A DNA stretch of 43,888 nt from Candidatus Methylacidiphilales bacterium (GTDB lineage Bacteria; Verrucomicrobiota; Verrucomicrobiia; Methylacidiphilales; JAAUTS01). The stretch spans positions 1 to 43,888 of the forward strand of contig JAQTNW010000028.1 in the NCBI GenBank assembly GCA_028713655.1, read 5' to 3'. This document shows, one piece after another, positions 8,325 through 16,702 of this stretch. Numbering within the stretch: the stretch's first letter is position 1; each line of letters begins with the position of its first letter. The translations under genes and the position numbers were made by a program. A model generated the notes under the pieces. That model searched no databases. It was not told the origin of the DNA and saw nothing but the letters and a program-made list of their open reading frames with translations.

Positions 8325-8351
8325 TGTCAAGAATAGTTGACAGACCCCTTT
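8325..8351. repeat. 27-bp terminal inverted repeat, right copy (REP-like)
   Basis: This is the exact reverse complement of 7242-7268 and sits 28 bp upstream of the transposase ATG and 3 bp beyond the cytochrome stop codon (8355-8357). The match ends abruptly on both sides. Confidence 0.9.
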
Positions 8352-8354
8352 TAC

Positions 8355-9836
8355 TCAAAGCGTGCCGTCGTGGCAGTCGCTGCACTTGGAACCCGCATCC
8401 AGCTCGCCACCCGGATGCGCGAACTTTACGCCCTGCGAATCCAGCTTGTCCAATTCGGGCCCGCTGCCCTGGCCCATGATAATATGGCAGGCGGTGCAAT
8501 CGCTGGCTTTGACCGTCGATTTACCGTCTGTGGCCTTGTGCTCGCCGTCGTGGCAGCGGAAGCAACCGTTCCATTCCTTGTGCCCAATGTTGTCAGGATG
8601 CACCCGCCAGTCCGCTTTCATCTCGGGGAAAAAATTCAACCGATAAATCTCCTGGGTCTGGCCAATAATGGCCCCCACGTCACTGCGATTGGGATAGGCC
8701 GAACGCAAAGCGGCGTCGATCTTTTTCAAAGCCTCCTCCTTGGTCGCATACGGCTGGACCAGGGCGGCCACCATTTTGGATTTGACCCAGGGAATCGCGG
8801 CATCCACATACCCCTCCGCCAGCGCATGGTCCACCGCATCGTTCGGGGTGCGGAATTTGTGCGAGGGCCGGTTGTGGCAATCCATGCAGTCCATCTGATG
8901 GATGGTGTACTTGGAGGGATCGTCCTTGAAATCCGGTGTGCGGTATTCGGTCACCACACCGTTGGAGTCGGTCATCCGGATCCATGGAATGATGCTGCGC
9001 AATTCGTCCTTGGCGATGTATTCAACCTTGCTGCCGGTGTTCATGTGCCAATGAATGCCGCCCGGCTGTCCTTGCAGCGGATTGCCACGGCCAACCCGCA
9101 ACAGCAGTTTGACAGTGAAAGGGGTGTTCTTTTCATCCGTCAGGAAATGGCGGTTCACTTTTTCCAGATCGCCGGTGACCTTGTTGGGCCAGTGGCAGGT
9201 CTCACAGGTTTCCTGGGCAGGCCGTTGCTTGGCCGCCGTCAGCCGTATCGGACGGTCGAAGTCATTTAGAACGGTATGATACAACTGGCGCGTACCATTG
9301 ACCTTGGTCCTGAAATAAGCCACGGCCCCGGGCCCCACATGGCAGGCCACGCAATCCACCCTCGCGTGCGGTGAATGCTGGGCGGTGATGAATTCCGGTT
9401 CCATGGGAACATGGCAGGCCTGGCCGCAAAATTGCACCGACTCGGTATAATGATAGGTCTGGTAGCTGCCCAGCGCTGTCATGAAAAGAAACAACACGGC
9501 AGCGGCCGCAAATGCGCCCAGGATTTTCCGGTCGCGCGGGCGGTTGAGGTCGATGGTAAGAGCCAGCGACGGCGCGGCGGCCCCGGCCAGGCGTAGCTGA
9601 CGCAGTTGAAACCAATACCCGGCCGCAACCAGACCCAGGCCGAGGAAAAGAAATCCTGGGGCAACCACATAGGCCAGAATGCCCATGTAGGGGTTGCCGT
9701 GATGCGCGAGAAGATCAACGACAAAGAGCAGAATGAACGCAAAGCAACTGGCGACAGCCAGGATGGCGCCCGCAAGGCTCAGCCAGTTTTTAAACAGGCC
9801 CGGCAATGAGAACCGCCGCTGGGATGTTTCACTCAT
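8355..9836 (-). CDS. NapC/NirT-type membrane seven-heme cytochrome c
   Basis: The 493 residues include three N-terminal hydrophobic segments (about 18-45, 49-75 and 104-127). A periplasmic domain follows with seven haem-binding motifs: CGQACH (C137/C141), CVACH (C162), CETCH (C211), CMDCH (C317), CFRCH (C425), CTACH (C447) and CSDCH (C485). The first has three residues between the cysteines instead of two and is followed by VPME, as in the NapC/NrfH first-haem region. Members of this family take electrons from the quinol pool and pass them to periplasmic partners. In this cluster it is the likely inner-membrane entry point to the porin-cytochrome conduit. The start is the ATG at 9836. Confidence 0.9.
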   Translation of the reverse strand: MSETSQRRFSLPGLFKNWLSLAGAILAVASCFAFILLFVVDLLAHHGNPYMGILAYVVAPGFLFLGLGLVAAGYWFQLRQLRLAGAAAPSLALTIDLNRPRDRKILGAFAAAAVLFLFMTALGSYQTYHYTESVQFCGQACHVPMEPEFITAQHSPHARVDCVACHVGPGAVAYFRTKVNGTRQLYHTVLNDFDRPIRLTAAKQRPAQETCETCHWPNKVTGDLEKVNRHFLTDEKNTPFTVKLLLRVGRGNPLQGQPGGIHWHMNTGSKVEYIAKDELRSIIPWIRMTDSNGVVTEYRTPDFKDDPSKYTIHQMDCMDCHNRPSHKFRTPNDAVDHALAEGYVDAAIPWVKSKMVAALVQPYATKEEALKKIDAALRSAYPNRSDVGAIIGQTQEIYRLNFFPEMKADWRVHPDNIGHKEWNGCFRCHDGEHKATDGKSTVKASDCTACHIIMGQGSGPELDKLDSQGVKFAHPGGELDAGSKCSDCHDGTL

Positions 9837-9861
9837 TTCGGTTCCAGTGTCGGAATAAGGA

Positions 9862-9890
9862 ATGCAGCCCGATCTTCAGTCGGGCTGCAT
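9862..9890. terminator. 11-bp perfect hairpin between two cytochrome genes
   Basis: ATGCAGCCCGA and TCGGGCTGCAT pair perfectly around a 7-base loop, 12 bp after the monoheme cytochrome stop and 26 bp before the seven-heme cytochrome start. It is not followed by a T-tract on the minus strand. It is therefore more likely an mRNA-stabilising or processing element, or a partial attenuator setting different expression levels, than a full intrinsic terminator. Confidence 0.55.
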
Positions 9891-9902
9891 AAACAAAACG
9901 TC

Positions 9903-10223
9903 TTATTTCTTGAAGGTGCGGATATGGGCGATCACAGCCTTGATGTCGTCAGCGCTCAATTTGTCTTTGAACGCCTTCATCTTATCCTTGCCATCCTGGA
10001 TCACCTTGGTGGCTGTGGCGTCGTCCAAGGCGGCCTGCACTCCGGCATCCTGGTAGTTTTTGAGCCCGAACTTTTTGCCCATGGGCGTGTTGCCGCTGCC
10101 GTCCTTGCCGTGGCAGGAGGCGCAGTTGGCGTCATACAGGGCTTTGCCGTCGGCTGCATGGACTGCGGCGGCGCTCAGGATCATGCATGCGGTAATCAAC
10201 AGGATTTGGATTTTTGATTTCAT
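9903..10223 (-). CDS. small periplasmic monoheme cytochrome c
   Basis: This is a 106-residue class I cytochrome c. It has a signal peptide (MKSKIQILLITACMILSAAAVHA), a single CASCH motif (C34, C37, H38) followed by GKDGSGNTPMG, and a C-terminal helix ending DDIKAVIAHIRTFKK typical of cytochrome c553/c6-like proteins. An in-frame upstream extension to 10376 is open but lies antisense to the porin tail and has no sensible N-terminus. Its place between the porin and the seven-heme cytochrome genes suggests it shuttles electrons across the periplasm between inner-membrane and outer-membrane modules. Confidence 0.92.
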   Translation of the reverse strand: MKSKIQILLITACMILSAAAVHAADGKALYDANCASCHGKDGSGNTPMGKKFGLKNYQDAGVQAALDDATATKVIQDGKDKMKAFKDKLSADDIKAVIAHIRTFKK

Positions 10224-10290
10224 AGTTTGGATGGGAGATGATGCTCGATTTTTTGAGGTTATGCAAACCCAATTGGATAAACCGGGGATG

Positions 10291-12426
10291 CTAAAATCTG
10301 ACCTCGGTGCTGGCATAAACCATATGCCCGTTGTAATCATTCTGGCCGCCGTACGTATCGTCACTGTAGCAGTCATAGGCGTATTTCAGTGTGCAACGCA
10401 CCATGTCGCTCAATTGCCGGCTGATGCTGGCGGAGAGCGTGTGTTCCTCGGAGTCAGTTCCATACGGCATGCCAACTGCGGCATTATTCTGGTAATCCTC
10501 GGCGCGGTAGTAGGTGTATTCGGCTTTGATGTCGGTTTTGTCATCCAAAGCCAGCCCGCTCGCAAAGTTCAGCGTCCAATAATTGTCCCTCGCATCCTGG
10601 ATGATGTTAGGCGACACATTGTCGGTGGCGGGTGTGTGGATCTTGTTCAACACATAAGACCCGCCGCCCTGAATATACATCCGGCTGAACGGATTCCAGG
10701 TGATGGTCTCACTGAAAATGTGGTTGGTCTGCAGGGAGGCCAAACCATACTGGAAATTTGTGCCGACTCCGGAACCCCCATGCCACTGGGAATAAATGCT
10801 GGAATACTGGAAGTCATAACGGCTCACCAATGAAAGATTGCCCAGAGGGCGCCAGGTTGCCCGGACATTCAGATCATCCGTGTTGAATTTTAATTTCATC
10901 ATCCGCTGGTTGTCGGCCGTCGTGTCCATGCGGTTGAAGATGTTTTTGGATTCCTCGATCTTATGATAGTACTGGGCCGCGAAATTCAGGTTCGACAACG
11001 CATACCAATTGGCCCCCACCGTGTATTTCTGCCTGAGAGCGGGTGTATTGACGTCGTAATTCAGAAAGCCGGTCGTGCTGTAGGCGGTATTGCTGTTGTC
11101 TGACCGGTTGTAATTTTCCTCCTCCCAGTCGCCTCGGGCGTAAAAAACCCAGTCATTGATGCCGCTATAACGCGCTTCCAGGCTTTCCGTCACGTTCAAC
11201 AATTCCTCGCCACTGAGGAGGTGTACGCGATTGTTGGCCGGCTGCGGTGAAGCCGTGGTCCGGACATAATCCACCGAATTGTCCGTCTTGCTGTCCTCGA
11301 TGCGCAGTTCGGGCGTGATGGTCAGCGAGTCCAGAGGCATCCACATGAGATTCAGGTTGGCCACATGCTGTTCCCCGGTCGCGCCGCCAGTAAGCCCGAC
11401 GAAACCGTTCCCCTGCCCGATGGCGGCAGTGCCTAACGGATTAAAAATGGCATTGTAGCCCTGCCCGTAAATACGACTGCCTCCGATCGCCGTGTCCAAT
11501 GTCGTATAGGAATAGCCGGTGCTGGCCCAGAATTTATCGCTGAAGCGCGTCACCGCTGATCCATGTCCGGTAAAAATGTCCGCCTTCAAATCGTCGTTCT
11601 GGGTCAGAAACGTGTTGTTGGCTTCGCCGGGATTGCGGCGCTCAAACAGGCCGTCTTTGTTGTTCGTGTGCTCGTAGCGCATGCCCAATCCCACCTCGGT
11701 ATTGCCATAGGTTTTCCTGGCATCCCCGGTAAAAATATCGCGCTGCTCATCAATGTCGCGGAACGCGGGCACAATCAGGCGGGAAGTCGCCAGCCCGGTC
11801 ATGGTCGTCGGGCCCCACAGTGTCGAGTCTTTCTGGCCGTCACGGTACTCGTGCTCATAGCGCAGGGTGATTTCCGGCAGGTTTTCAATCCTCAGCCCAA
11901 GTTCCACCCAGGCACTGCCGCGATCGAGCGCCAGTTGATTGTCATAAAGGTTGAAAAATCTGCCGTTGATCGGGAAAAAGCCGCCATGTCCGTCATACCA
12001 TGTGCGGAACTGGGTGAAACCGGCCTGGATATAACCCCAATCCGGATCCGAATACTGCAGTTTCAGCTTATAGTCGTTGTTATCCACAATGGCCCGGCCA
12101 TCCACACTGAACAGCCCCTTGGGTCCCACTGTTTGTTCAATGTGCAGGTCGTTGAGTCCGCCAAACACATCGCCGGCGCTATTGACGTTATGGTTATATT
12201 GGGCTCCATCTCCGTGGACAGCCTGCCCGCCAAACCCCACATCGATCCAATTGTTGTACGTGGGGGCCTCGGCCGGAGCTGCCTCCACGGGGGCCGCAGC
12301 CGTGCTGTCCGTCTTGGCGGCAGCCTCATCGGCGGCCTGCAATGAGTGACCAGTCCATATCAAACCGGCGCAAAGCAAAAGAGACTGGATGCTCGAACCG
12401 CATGTAAACCGAATGATGTTTTTCAT
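10291..12426 (-). CDS. MtrB/PioB-like outer-membrane beta-barrel porin
   Basis: The 711-residue protein has a signal peptide (ending near HSLQA) and an Ala/Pro-rich linker. The rest is an unbroken run of alternating aromatic/polar beta-strands, such as NLSLVSRYDFQYSSIYSQW and LTITPELRIEDS, ending in VYASTEVRF. A C-terminal Phe is the usual BamA recognition signal. Size and strand richness fit the 26-28-strand porins that sheath a periplasmic multiheme cytochrome in porin-cytochrome conduits. The gene lies 25 bp after the eight-heme cytochrome gene, the arrangement of mtrAB/pioAB. Identity to the family is by architecture and context; I see no signature such as the N-terminal CxxC of some MtrB proteins. 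Confidence 0.82.
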   Translation of the reverse strand: MKNIIRFTCGSSIQSLLLCAGLIWTGHSLQAADEAAAKTDSTAAAPVEAAPAEAPTYNNWIDVGFGGQAVHGDGAQYNHNVNSAGDVFGGLNDLHIEQTVGPKGLFSVDGRAIVDNNDYKLKLQYSDPDWGYIQAGFTQFRTWYDGHGGFFPINGRFFNLYDNQLALDRGSAWVELGLRIENLPEITLRYEHEYRDGQKDSTLWGPTTMTGLATSRLIVPAFRDIDEQRDIFTGDARKTYGNTEVGLGMRYEHTNNKDGLFERRNPGEANNTFLTQNDDLKADIFTGHGSAVTRFSDKFWASTGYSYTTLDTAIGGSRIYGQGYNAIFNPLGTAAIGQGNGFVGLTGGATGEQHVANLNLMWMPLDSLTITPELRIEDSKTDNSVDYVRTTASPQPANNRVHLLSGEELLNVTESLEARYSGINDWVFYARGDWEEENYNRSDNSNTAYSTTGFLNYDVNTPALRQKYTVGANWYALSNLNFAAQYYHKIEESKNIFNRMDTTADNQRMMKLKFNTDDLNVRATWRPLGNLSLVSRYDFQYSSIYSQWHGGSGVGTNFQYGLASLQTNHIFSETITWNPFSRMYIQGGGSYVLNKIHTPATDNVSPNIIQDARDNYWTLNFASGLALDDKTDIKAEYTYYRAEDYQNNAAVGMPYGTDSEEHTLSASISRQLSDMVRCTLKYAYDCYSDDTYGGQNDYNGHMVYASTEVRF

Positions 12427-12451
12427 AATGTGTGGCTTTCTCGTTTACTTT

Positions 12452-13276
12452 TTAATACCTAAAATGTGAGTTGACCTGGGAACCGTGCACCGCCTCATGG
12501 CAGCCGCTGGACCAACAAGTGCCCTGCAGCGCCCGTGCGTTATGGGTGCCACCCGTGCTGATGTTCAGCCCTCCCGGCGTGGTTTGCTGCTGGAAATGGC
12601 ACTTCAGGCAAAGCGTGTGGTTCCGCGCGACCAGTTGCTTCGGATTGACCGAACCATGCGGATCGTGGCAGGTCACACAACCCTCGCGAACCGCCTCATG
12701 CTCGAATACAAACGGCCCCTTTTGCGCCGTATGGCACTGGAAACAGGTTTCGTTTTTGCCCATGGGACTCGTGCCGCCGCCCTTGATCGCCCGGCCGCTG
12801 TGCGGGTTGTGGCAGTCGGTACAACTGATCCTGCCTTCCAGAACCGGATGATGGCTCGGGAGATTGAATTTCGCCTTGGTCTCCAGATGGCACTGAAAAC
12901 AGGTTTCAGGCGACTTGTGCGGATTGATGATGGTATGCGCCGCACCGCCGGAACTGACATGCTGGCTGCCGGGCCCGTGGCAGGATTCGCAACCCACGTT
13001 TTCGGCGTTTTTGCCCTTTGCCATCAAGCGGGCATGGTCGGCGGTCTTGAAATCCTTCGTGATAGGCTCGTGGCAATCCTCGCAGGCCTTGGAGCCGACG
13101 AAGGTTGCGCCCGGGATATTGGGGGGAATGACCAGTTCCTGGGAAGGCATGCCGCAGGAAGCCAGAATGACTATCAAACCAAAAGCGGCCCCCAGGATAC
13201 CGATTGATTTTCCGGGGCTGTTGCGCAGTCGTTGGGCCAGGGTGCGGCATCGGGCCAGTAAAGTATGCCTGTTCAT
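12452..13276 (-). CDS. eight-heme c-type cytochrome lipoprotein (MtrA/DmsE/PioA-like)
   Basis: A hydrophobic N-terminus with lipobox ILASC (C41) marks a lipoprotein of 274 residues. Haem motifs are at C65 (CEDCH), C96 (CESCH), C126 (CFQCH), C152 (CTDCH), C178 (CFQCH), C200 (CVTCH) and C223 (CLKCH). An unusual CWSSGCH (C254/C259, four residues between cysteines) precedes the end motif EAVHGSQVNSHFRY. That makes eight probable haems against ten in MtrA/DmsE. Spaced CHxPH/CHGPG segments match this superfamily. As the first gene before the porin, it is the likely cytochrome that threads the barrel. AAGGAAGG is a strong ribosome-binding site before the ATG. Confidence 0.9.
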   Translation of the reverse strand: MNRHTLLARCRTLAQRLRNSPGKSIGILGAAFGLIVILASCGMPSQELVIPPNIPGATFVGSKACEDCHEPITKDFKTADHARLMAKGKNAENVGCESCHGPGSQHVSSGGAAHTIINPHKSPETCFQCHLETKAKFNLPSHHPVLEGRISCTDCHNPHSGRAIKGGGTSPMGKNETCFQCHTAQKGPFVFEHEAVREGCVTCHDPHGSVNPKQLVARNHTLCLKCHFQQQTTPGGLNISTGGTHNARALQGTCWSSGCHEAVHGSQVNSHFRY

Positions 13277-13662
13277 TGTTATTGCGTCCTTCCTTGTTTT
13301 CTTCCGGTGAGCATCCCGGACTTACCGGGCTGATTCCATCCTTGAGTAGCCTGACTCATACAATCCTTGGTTTTTCTAACAAACATATAAGCATGAAGTT
13401 TTGAAGTTGAGTTAGCCTTACCTTTAACTCCGCTAATGGAAGCACGGGGCAGTGCAGATAGAAATAAGAAAAATTACAATTACCATTTTATAAGGAATCT
13501 TACTAGCGCTGCATTATAAGTAATGATTGAGCTGGGTTTTAGCGCCATTTGTTGAGAATTGATCTCAACAACTAACCCGAATGTTCCAAACATTTCTGAA
13601 AACCCCCGCAAAGTGTCCAGCCGCCAAAGCAAGGCAGGAACAGGTGCCCAGCGACATCCGAG
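13277..13662. promoter_or_regulatory. 386-bp regulatory gap upstream of the cytochrome-porin operon, with two palindromes
   Basis: The gap separates ccsA from the first cytochrome gene and is markedly AT-rich (13380-13560), so it should hold the operon promoter. Two palindromes stand out: GTTGAGA-ATTGA-TCTCAAC at 13551-13569 and AATGTT-CCA-AACATT at 13580-13594. Either could be an operator, for example for the response regulator downstream, or part of a transcription stop for the ccs operon. No T-tract follows them in the minus direction and no convincing sigma-70 or sigma-54 core was found. Confidence 0.45.
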
Positions 13663-15516
13663 TTAAGACTGAGTCGCAGTCTTGAAACTCCGCCACTGCG
13701 TCTGCGGTATCAACGCAATCCCCATCAATGCCAACTGGCTTATGACAAAGCCAAGCAGCCACGGGAAAGCCTTCTCCATGAACCCATAAGAGTGCAAGCC
13801 CACCCCCAGCATGTTCACCCCAAACCATGAAAAACTCGTGATCACATTCCCAAAGAGCGCCATGACCACCAAGCCCCGCTGCCGGATATACCCACCCCAA
13901 CGCGCATGCAAAATCAGCGCGCACCACAGCACAATCAGCAGCGCCCCGTTTTCCTTCGCGTCCCAGCCCCAGAACCGGCCCCAGGATTGGTCCGCCCAGA
14001 TGCCGCCCAGAACCGTACCCACAAAGCTGAACAGCGTCGCAAAACAAATCACGCCATAAATCATCCGGGCCAGGGCTTGCGCCGACTGCTGGTTCAGCGA
14101 ACGGGTGAACACACCGCGCACCACATAAAAGATAGCCAGCACCCCGGCAAAAAACATCGCGGAATAGCCCGTCGTGATCGCCACCACATGGGTCGCCAGC
14201 CAGATATTGGTATCGAGCACGGCCTGCATCATTTCAAGCGTGTCACCACTGCCGGCGAGATTGTGCGCGATGACCAGCGTGATGAAACCAATCACAGCAG
14301 CGCAGGCGGCGCCGATGCCGTCGCGGAAAATCCGCTCCAGAATAAGCCCAATAATGACAGTGCCCCAACCAATGAAAACCGCCGAGGAATACAGATTGGT
14401 GACCGGCGGACGTTCCTGCAGATACATGCGGCTGAACAAGCCGAACGTGTGCACCGCCAGCGCAAGCAGCAGCACATAAAAGGCCGAGCGGTTCAGACAT
14501 TGAGTCCAGAAAATCCACGAAGCACACACCAAAAGAAACACCAGCACATACAGCCCCATGGCCTGGTAAAAAGGTTCCAGCCAGTTGAATGTAAACTCAT
14601 ACGCCGTGCGGCTTGTTGCCTGCGGCTCGTTCTTAGCCATCCAGCCGCCAAGATCCTGCACGTGCCGGTTGAACAACGCTGGATCGTTCTTTCGATAAGC
14701 GTCGCCAATCAGCGCATAGGCCTTCACGACGGGATTGACCCCGCCTGCGGAGGCCGCATTCAAGAGGCTCTGGCCCATCGACATCCAATCGCCGTGCAAT
14801 CCCGTCCCTGCCTGTGCCGGTGGAATGGAAAGTATATACGCCATTTCAGCCAATGTCGTGTAGCGGTCGGAAAACTGCTGAAACATATCCAGCTTTCCCT
14901 TGTCAAATTTCCCGCCCTTTTCGTGCGCATGTGCGGCATCACGCCCTGCTTGAAAGATTTGCGCATAGGCATCGATTTCATTCGCAAAATCCTCCGCGTC
15001 ATCCGGCTGCAGGCTGTTTTTAAGCCGCTGATAGAGCACCAGGGAATTGCGCAGGTTTAAAATGGCCGTCTGATAGGGCGAGCGCTGGACCGCCTCCATG
15101 TCCTCCGCCCGCGTTCCCTGCTCATCAATTTTCTTCAGGAACGGCGTGATCTCCACATAACTGAAATATTTCTTCTCGCCCTGCTCCCAGCCGAAGAGGC
15201 CGAATACATCCGGATTGTGGATGGCGAATACCGGATATTTGTCCGCCACCGGCGCGTTGAACAACATATCCGCCAGCCAGCGTGACGCCTCAAGCTGGCG
15301 CCCGTCTTCCAGGCGGAGGGTTTGACGGCCATGAATGATGACCAGCGAATTGCGCGCAACCGTATCGATAGGCTTGACCCGGCCGCCAACCAGCACCGGC
15401 AGCTTTCCGAACGACGCCATGTCAAAACCATCGGATCCTGTTTGGGGCGGGCGTGAATTCGAGGCCAGCCAGAGTGCGGCAAGCCCCAGGGCAATCCAGG
15501 GAATATAACGTTTCAT
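13663..15516 (-). CDS. ccsA: System II cytochrome c synthase subunit CcsA (N-terminally extended)
   Basis: The C-terminal half is a polytopic membrane domain with the tryptophan-rich WWD haem-handling motif at about residues 506-521 (IWADQSWGRFWGWDAK) and flanking histidines (VVAITTGYSAM region, GVGLHSYGF). CcsA with ResB/CcsB exports haem and attaches it to CxxCH apocytochromes. The 617 residues are about twice a minimal CcsA. The first ~310 form a mostly soluble region behind a signal-anchor (FGKLPVLVGGRVKPIDTVARN), an extension seen in fused or elongated forms in other Gram-negative phyla. The ATG overlaps the resB stop (ATGA), so the two are coupled. Confidence 0.93.
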   Translation of the reverse strand: MKRYIPWIALGLAALWLASNSRPPQTGSDGFDMASFGKLPVLVGGRVKPIDTVARNSLVIIHGRQTLRLEDGRQLEASRWLADMLFNAPVADKYPVFAIHNPDVFGLFGWEQGEKKYFSYVEITPFLKKIDEQGTRAEDMEAVQRSPYQTAILNLRNSLVLYQRLKNSLQPDDAEDFANEIDAYAQIFQAGRDAAHAHEKGGKFDKGKLDMFQQFSDRYTTLAEMAYILSIPPAQAGTGLHGDWMSMGQSLLNAASAGGVNPVVKAYALIGDAYRKNDPALFNRHVQDLGGWMAKNEPQATSRTAYEFTFNWLEPFYQAMGLYVLVFLLVCASWIFWTQCLNRSAFYVLLLALAVHTFGLFSRMYLQERPPVTNLYSSAVFIGWGTVIIGLILERIFRDGIGAACAAVIGFITLVIAHNLAGSGDTLEMMQAVLDTNIWLATHVVAITTGYSAMFFAGVLAIFYVVRGVFTRSLNQQSAQALARMIYGVICFATLFSFVGTVLGGIWADQSWGRFWGWDAKENGALLIVLWCALILHARWGGYIRQRGLVVMALFGNVITSFSWFGVNMLGVGLHSYGFMEKAFPWLLGFVISQLALMGIALIPQTQWRSFKTATQS

Positions 15517-16685
15517 GATGCGGGCTTTCTCCGGCGTAAAAATGACGTCAGATGGAAGGAAAACTGGACCAGCAGCCCCGCCGCCACGATAACGCAGGCG
15601 GCGTACGGCGCGATAATGCCGGGATTGTGCACCACCTCGAGAACCGTGGCCTTGTCGCTTTTGTCAAATCCCGACTGGTAATAGGTTTCGCCGCGATAAC
15701 GCAACGGATGATTCATGTAAATCAGCACATTGCGGTTTTCCTTGTGATCAGGATCCGTCAGCGTGACACGACTGGCGAAATTCTTGGGAATTTCCGTTCC
15801 CGGATACCGCTCATGGGTGAATTTCTGCAGCGTCATGCTGTAATGCTTGTAGTAACGCACCGGGCGCAATTCCAGGCGCCACTGTTTGCCCGAGTAGAAA
15901 AATTCCTGCGGAGCTCCCAAACCGTCCGAAACCAGCCACGTGCCGAGCGAACCGGCTGTAATTTCATTTTCGGATGGAAGAGGTTCAATCTCAATGACGA
16001 CGCTCACCGTGTCGTGCCCGTTCGGCGTGGTGTCCCGCCGAGCTTCCGTCACGACAACACGCGAGCCGACGCCTTGTGTGGCAGCCGCTTGGGCGTTGGC
16101 CCCTGCTTTGCTCAACATTCCGACTTGGGAGTTAGGATAAAACCGCCGAACCAGGATCCGAAACGGCAGGCCGCTGTGCTCAATGGTCCCGCCGCGCTGA
16201 AGCCGCGCTTGTGGTATCGCCGTGACCTGGTCCAGATCGCTGTCGCTTTCATCAATCACCGCCAGTTCCGTCAACCGCAGGTCTTCCGAGTAATTCTTTG
16301 TTTCGCCTATCTCCAACCGCATGTAACTGTCCACCGAAAATAGATCGGTAAGAAGTCCGCCCAGAAGCATGATGATCAAACCCGCGTGAATAAGCTGAAT
16401 GCCGAATTTGCGCCAGGTCCATTGGAAGCGGCGGATGTGGGCGGTGATCAGGTTGGCCAGCAGCACGGCGCCAATCAGATGCCCGCCCGGGTAGATGGGG
16501 ATTTTAAATCCATTCGAATTGGGCGGCCACCAGACAAACAGGCTCTGAAAGTACAGTTGCTGCACCTCGTGGATGCCCAGATGCACCTGCGCAATCGTGC
16601 CCGCAAAAACCAGCACAATCGCCGCCGCGAGGCAGGCAATGGTCAGTTTCAACGACGAAACGAAATCAAAGATAAGGCGCAACAT
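15513..16685 (-). CDS. resB: ResB/CcsB cytochrome c biogenesis protein
   Basis: This 390-residue membrane protein has hydrophobic segments near residues 11-32, 68-88 and 94-115, a large periplasmic domain, and a last TM (GIIAPYAACVIVAAGLLVQF). The segment VFAGTIAQVHLGI and the periplasmic PLRYRGETYYQSGFDKSD (equivalent to the ResB YQSGY-like motif) are characteristic. It is the partner of CcsA, stabilising apocytochrome and haem during ligation. It precedes ccsA with a 4-bp overlap. Its location directly upstream of a multiheme cytochrome operon suggests dedicated maturation capacity. Confidence 0.92.
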   Translation of the reverse strand: MLRLIFDFVSSLKLTIACLAAAIVLVFAGTIAQVHLGIHEVQQLYFQSLFVWWPPNSNGFKIPIYPGGHLIGAVLLANLITAHIRRFQWTWRKFGIQLIHAGLIIMLLGGLLTDLFSVDSYMRLEIGETKNYSEDLRLTELAVIDESDSDLDQVTAIPQARLQRGGTIEHSGLPFRILVRRFYPNSQVGMLSKAGANAQAAATQGVGSRVVVTEARRDTTPNGHDTVSVVIEIEPLPSENEITAGSLGTWLVSDGLGAPQEFFYSGKQWRLELRPVRYYKHYSMTLQKFTHERYPGTEIPKNFASRVTLTDPDHKENRNVLIYMNHPLRYRGETYYQSGFDKSDKATVLEVVHNPGIIAPYAACVIVAAGLLVQFSFHLTSFLRRRKPAS

Positions 16686-16702
16686 GAAAGGCAGGGATGC
16701 GG

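Larger units (their letters stand above)
7242..8351 (-). mobile_element. REPtron-like unit: transposase bounded by 27-bp inverted repeats
   Basis: The whole unit is 1,110 bp, with one transposase gene between perfect 27-bp inverted repeats. It lies between the seven-heme cytochrome gene, whose stop ends 3 bp outside one repeat, and the response-regulator ATG, which abuts the other. No target duplication is seen, as expected for HUH/Y1 enzymes. The neatness of the fit suggests either insertion into a very short intergenic gap or selection for insertions that spared both genes. Confidence 0.85.

Noticed and set aside
10224-10376. N-terminal extension of the monoheme cytochrome frame
   Set aside because: It overlaps the 3' end of the porin gene and gives a polar leader, while MKSKIQ at 10223 starts a perfect signal peptide.
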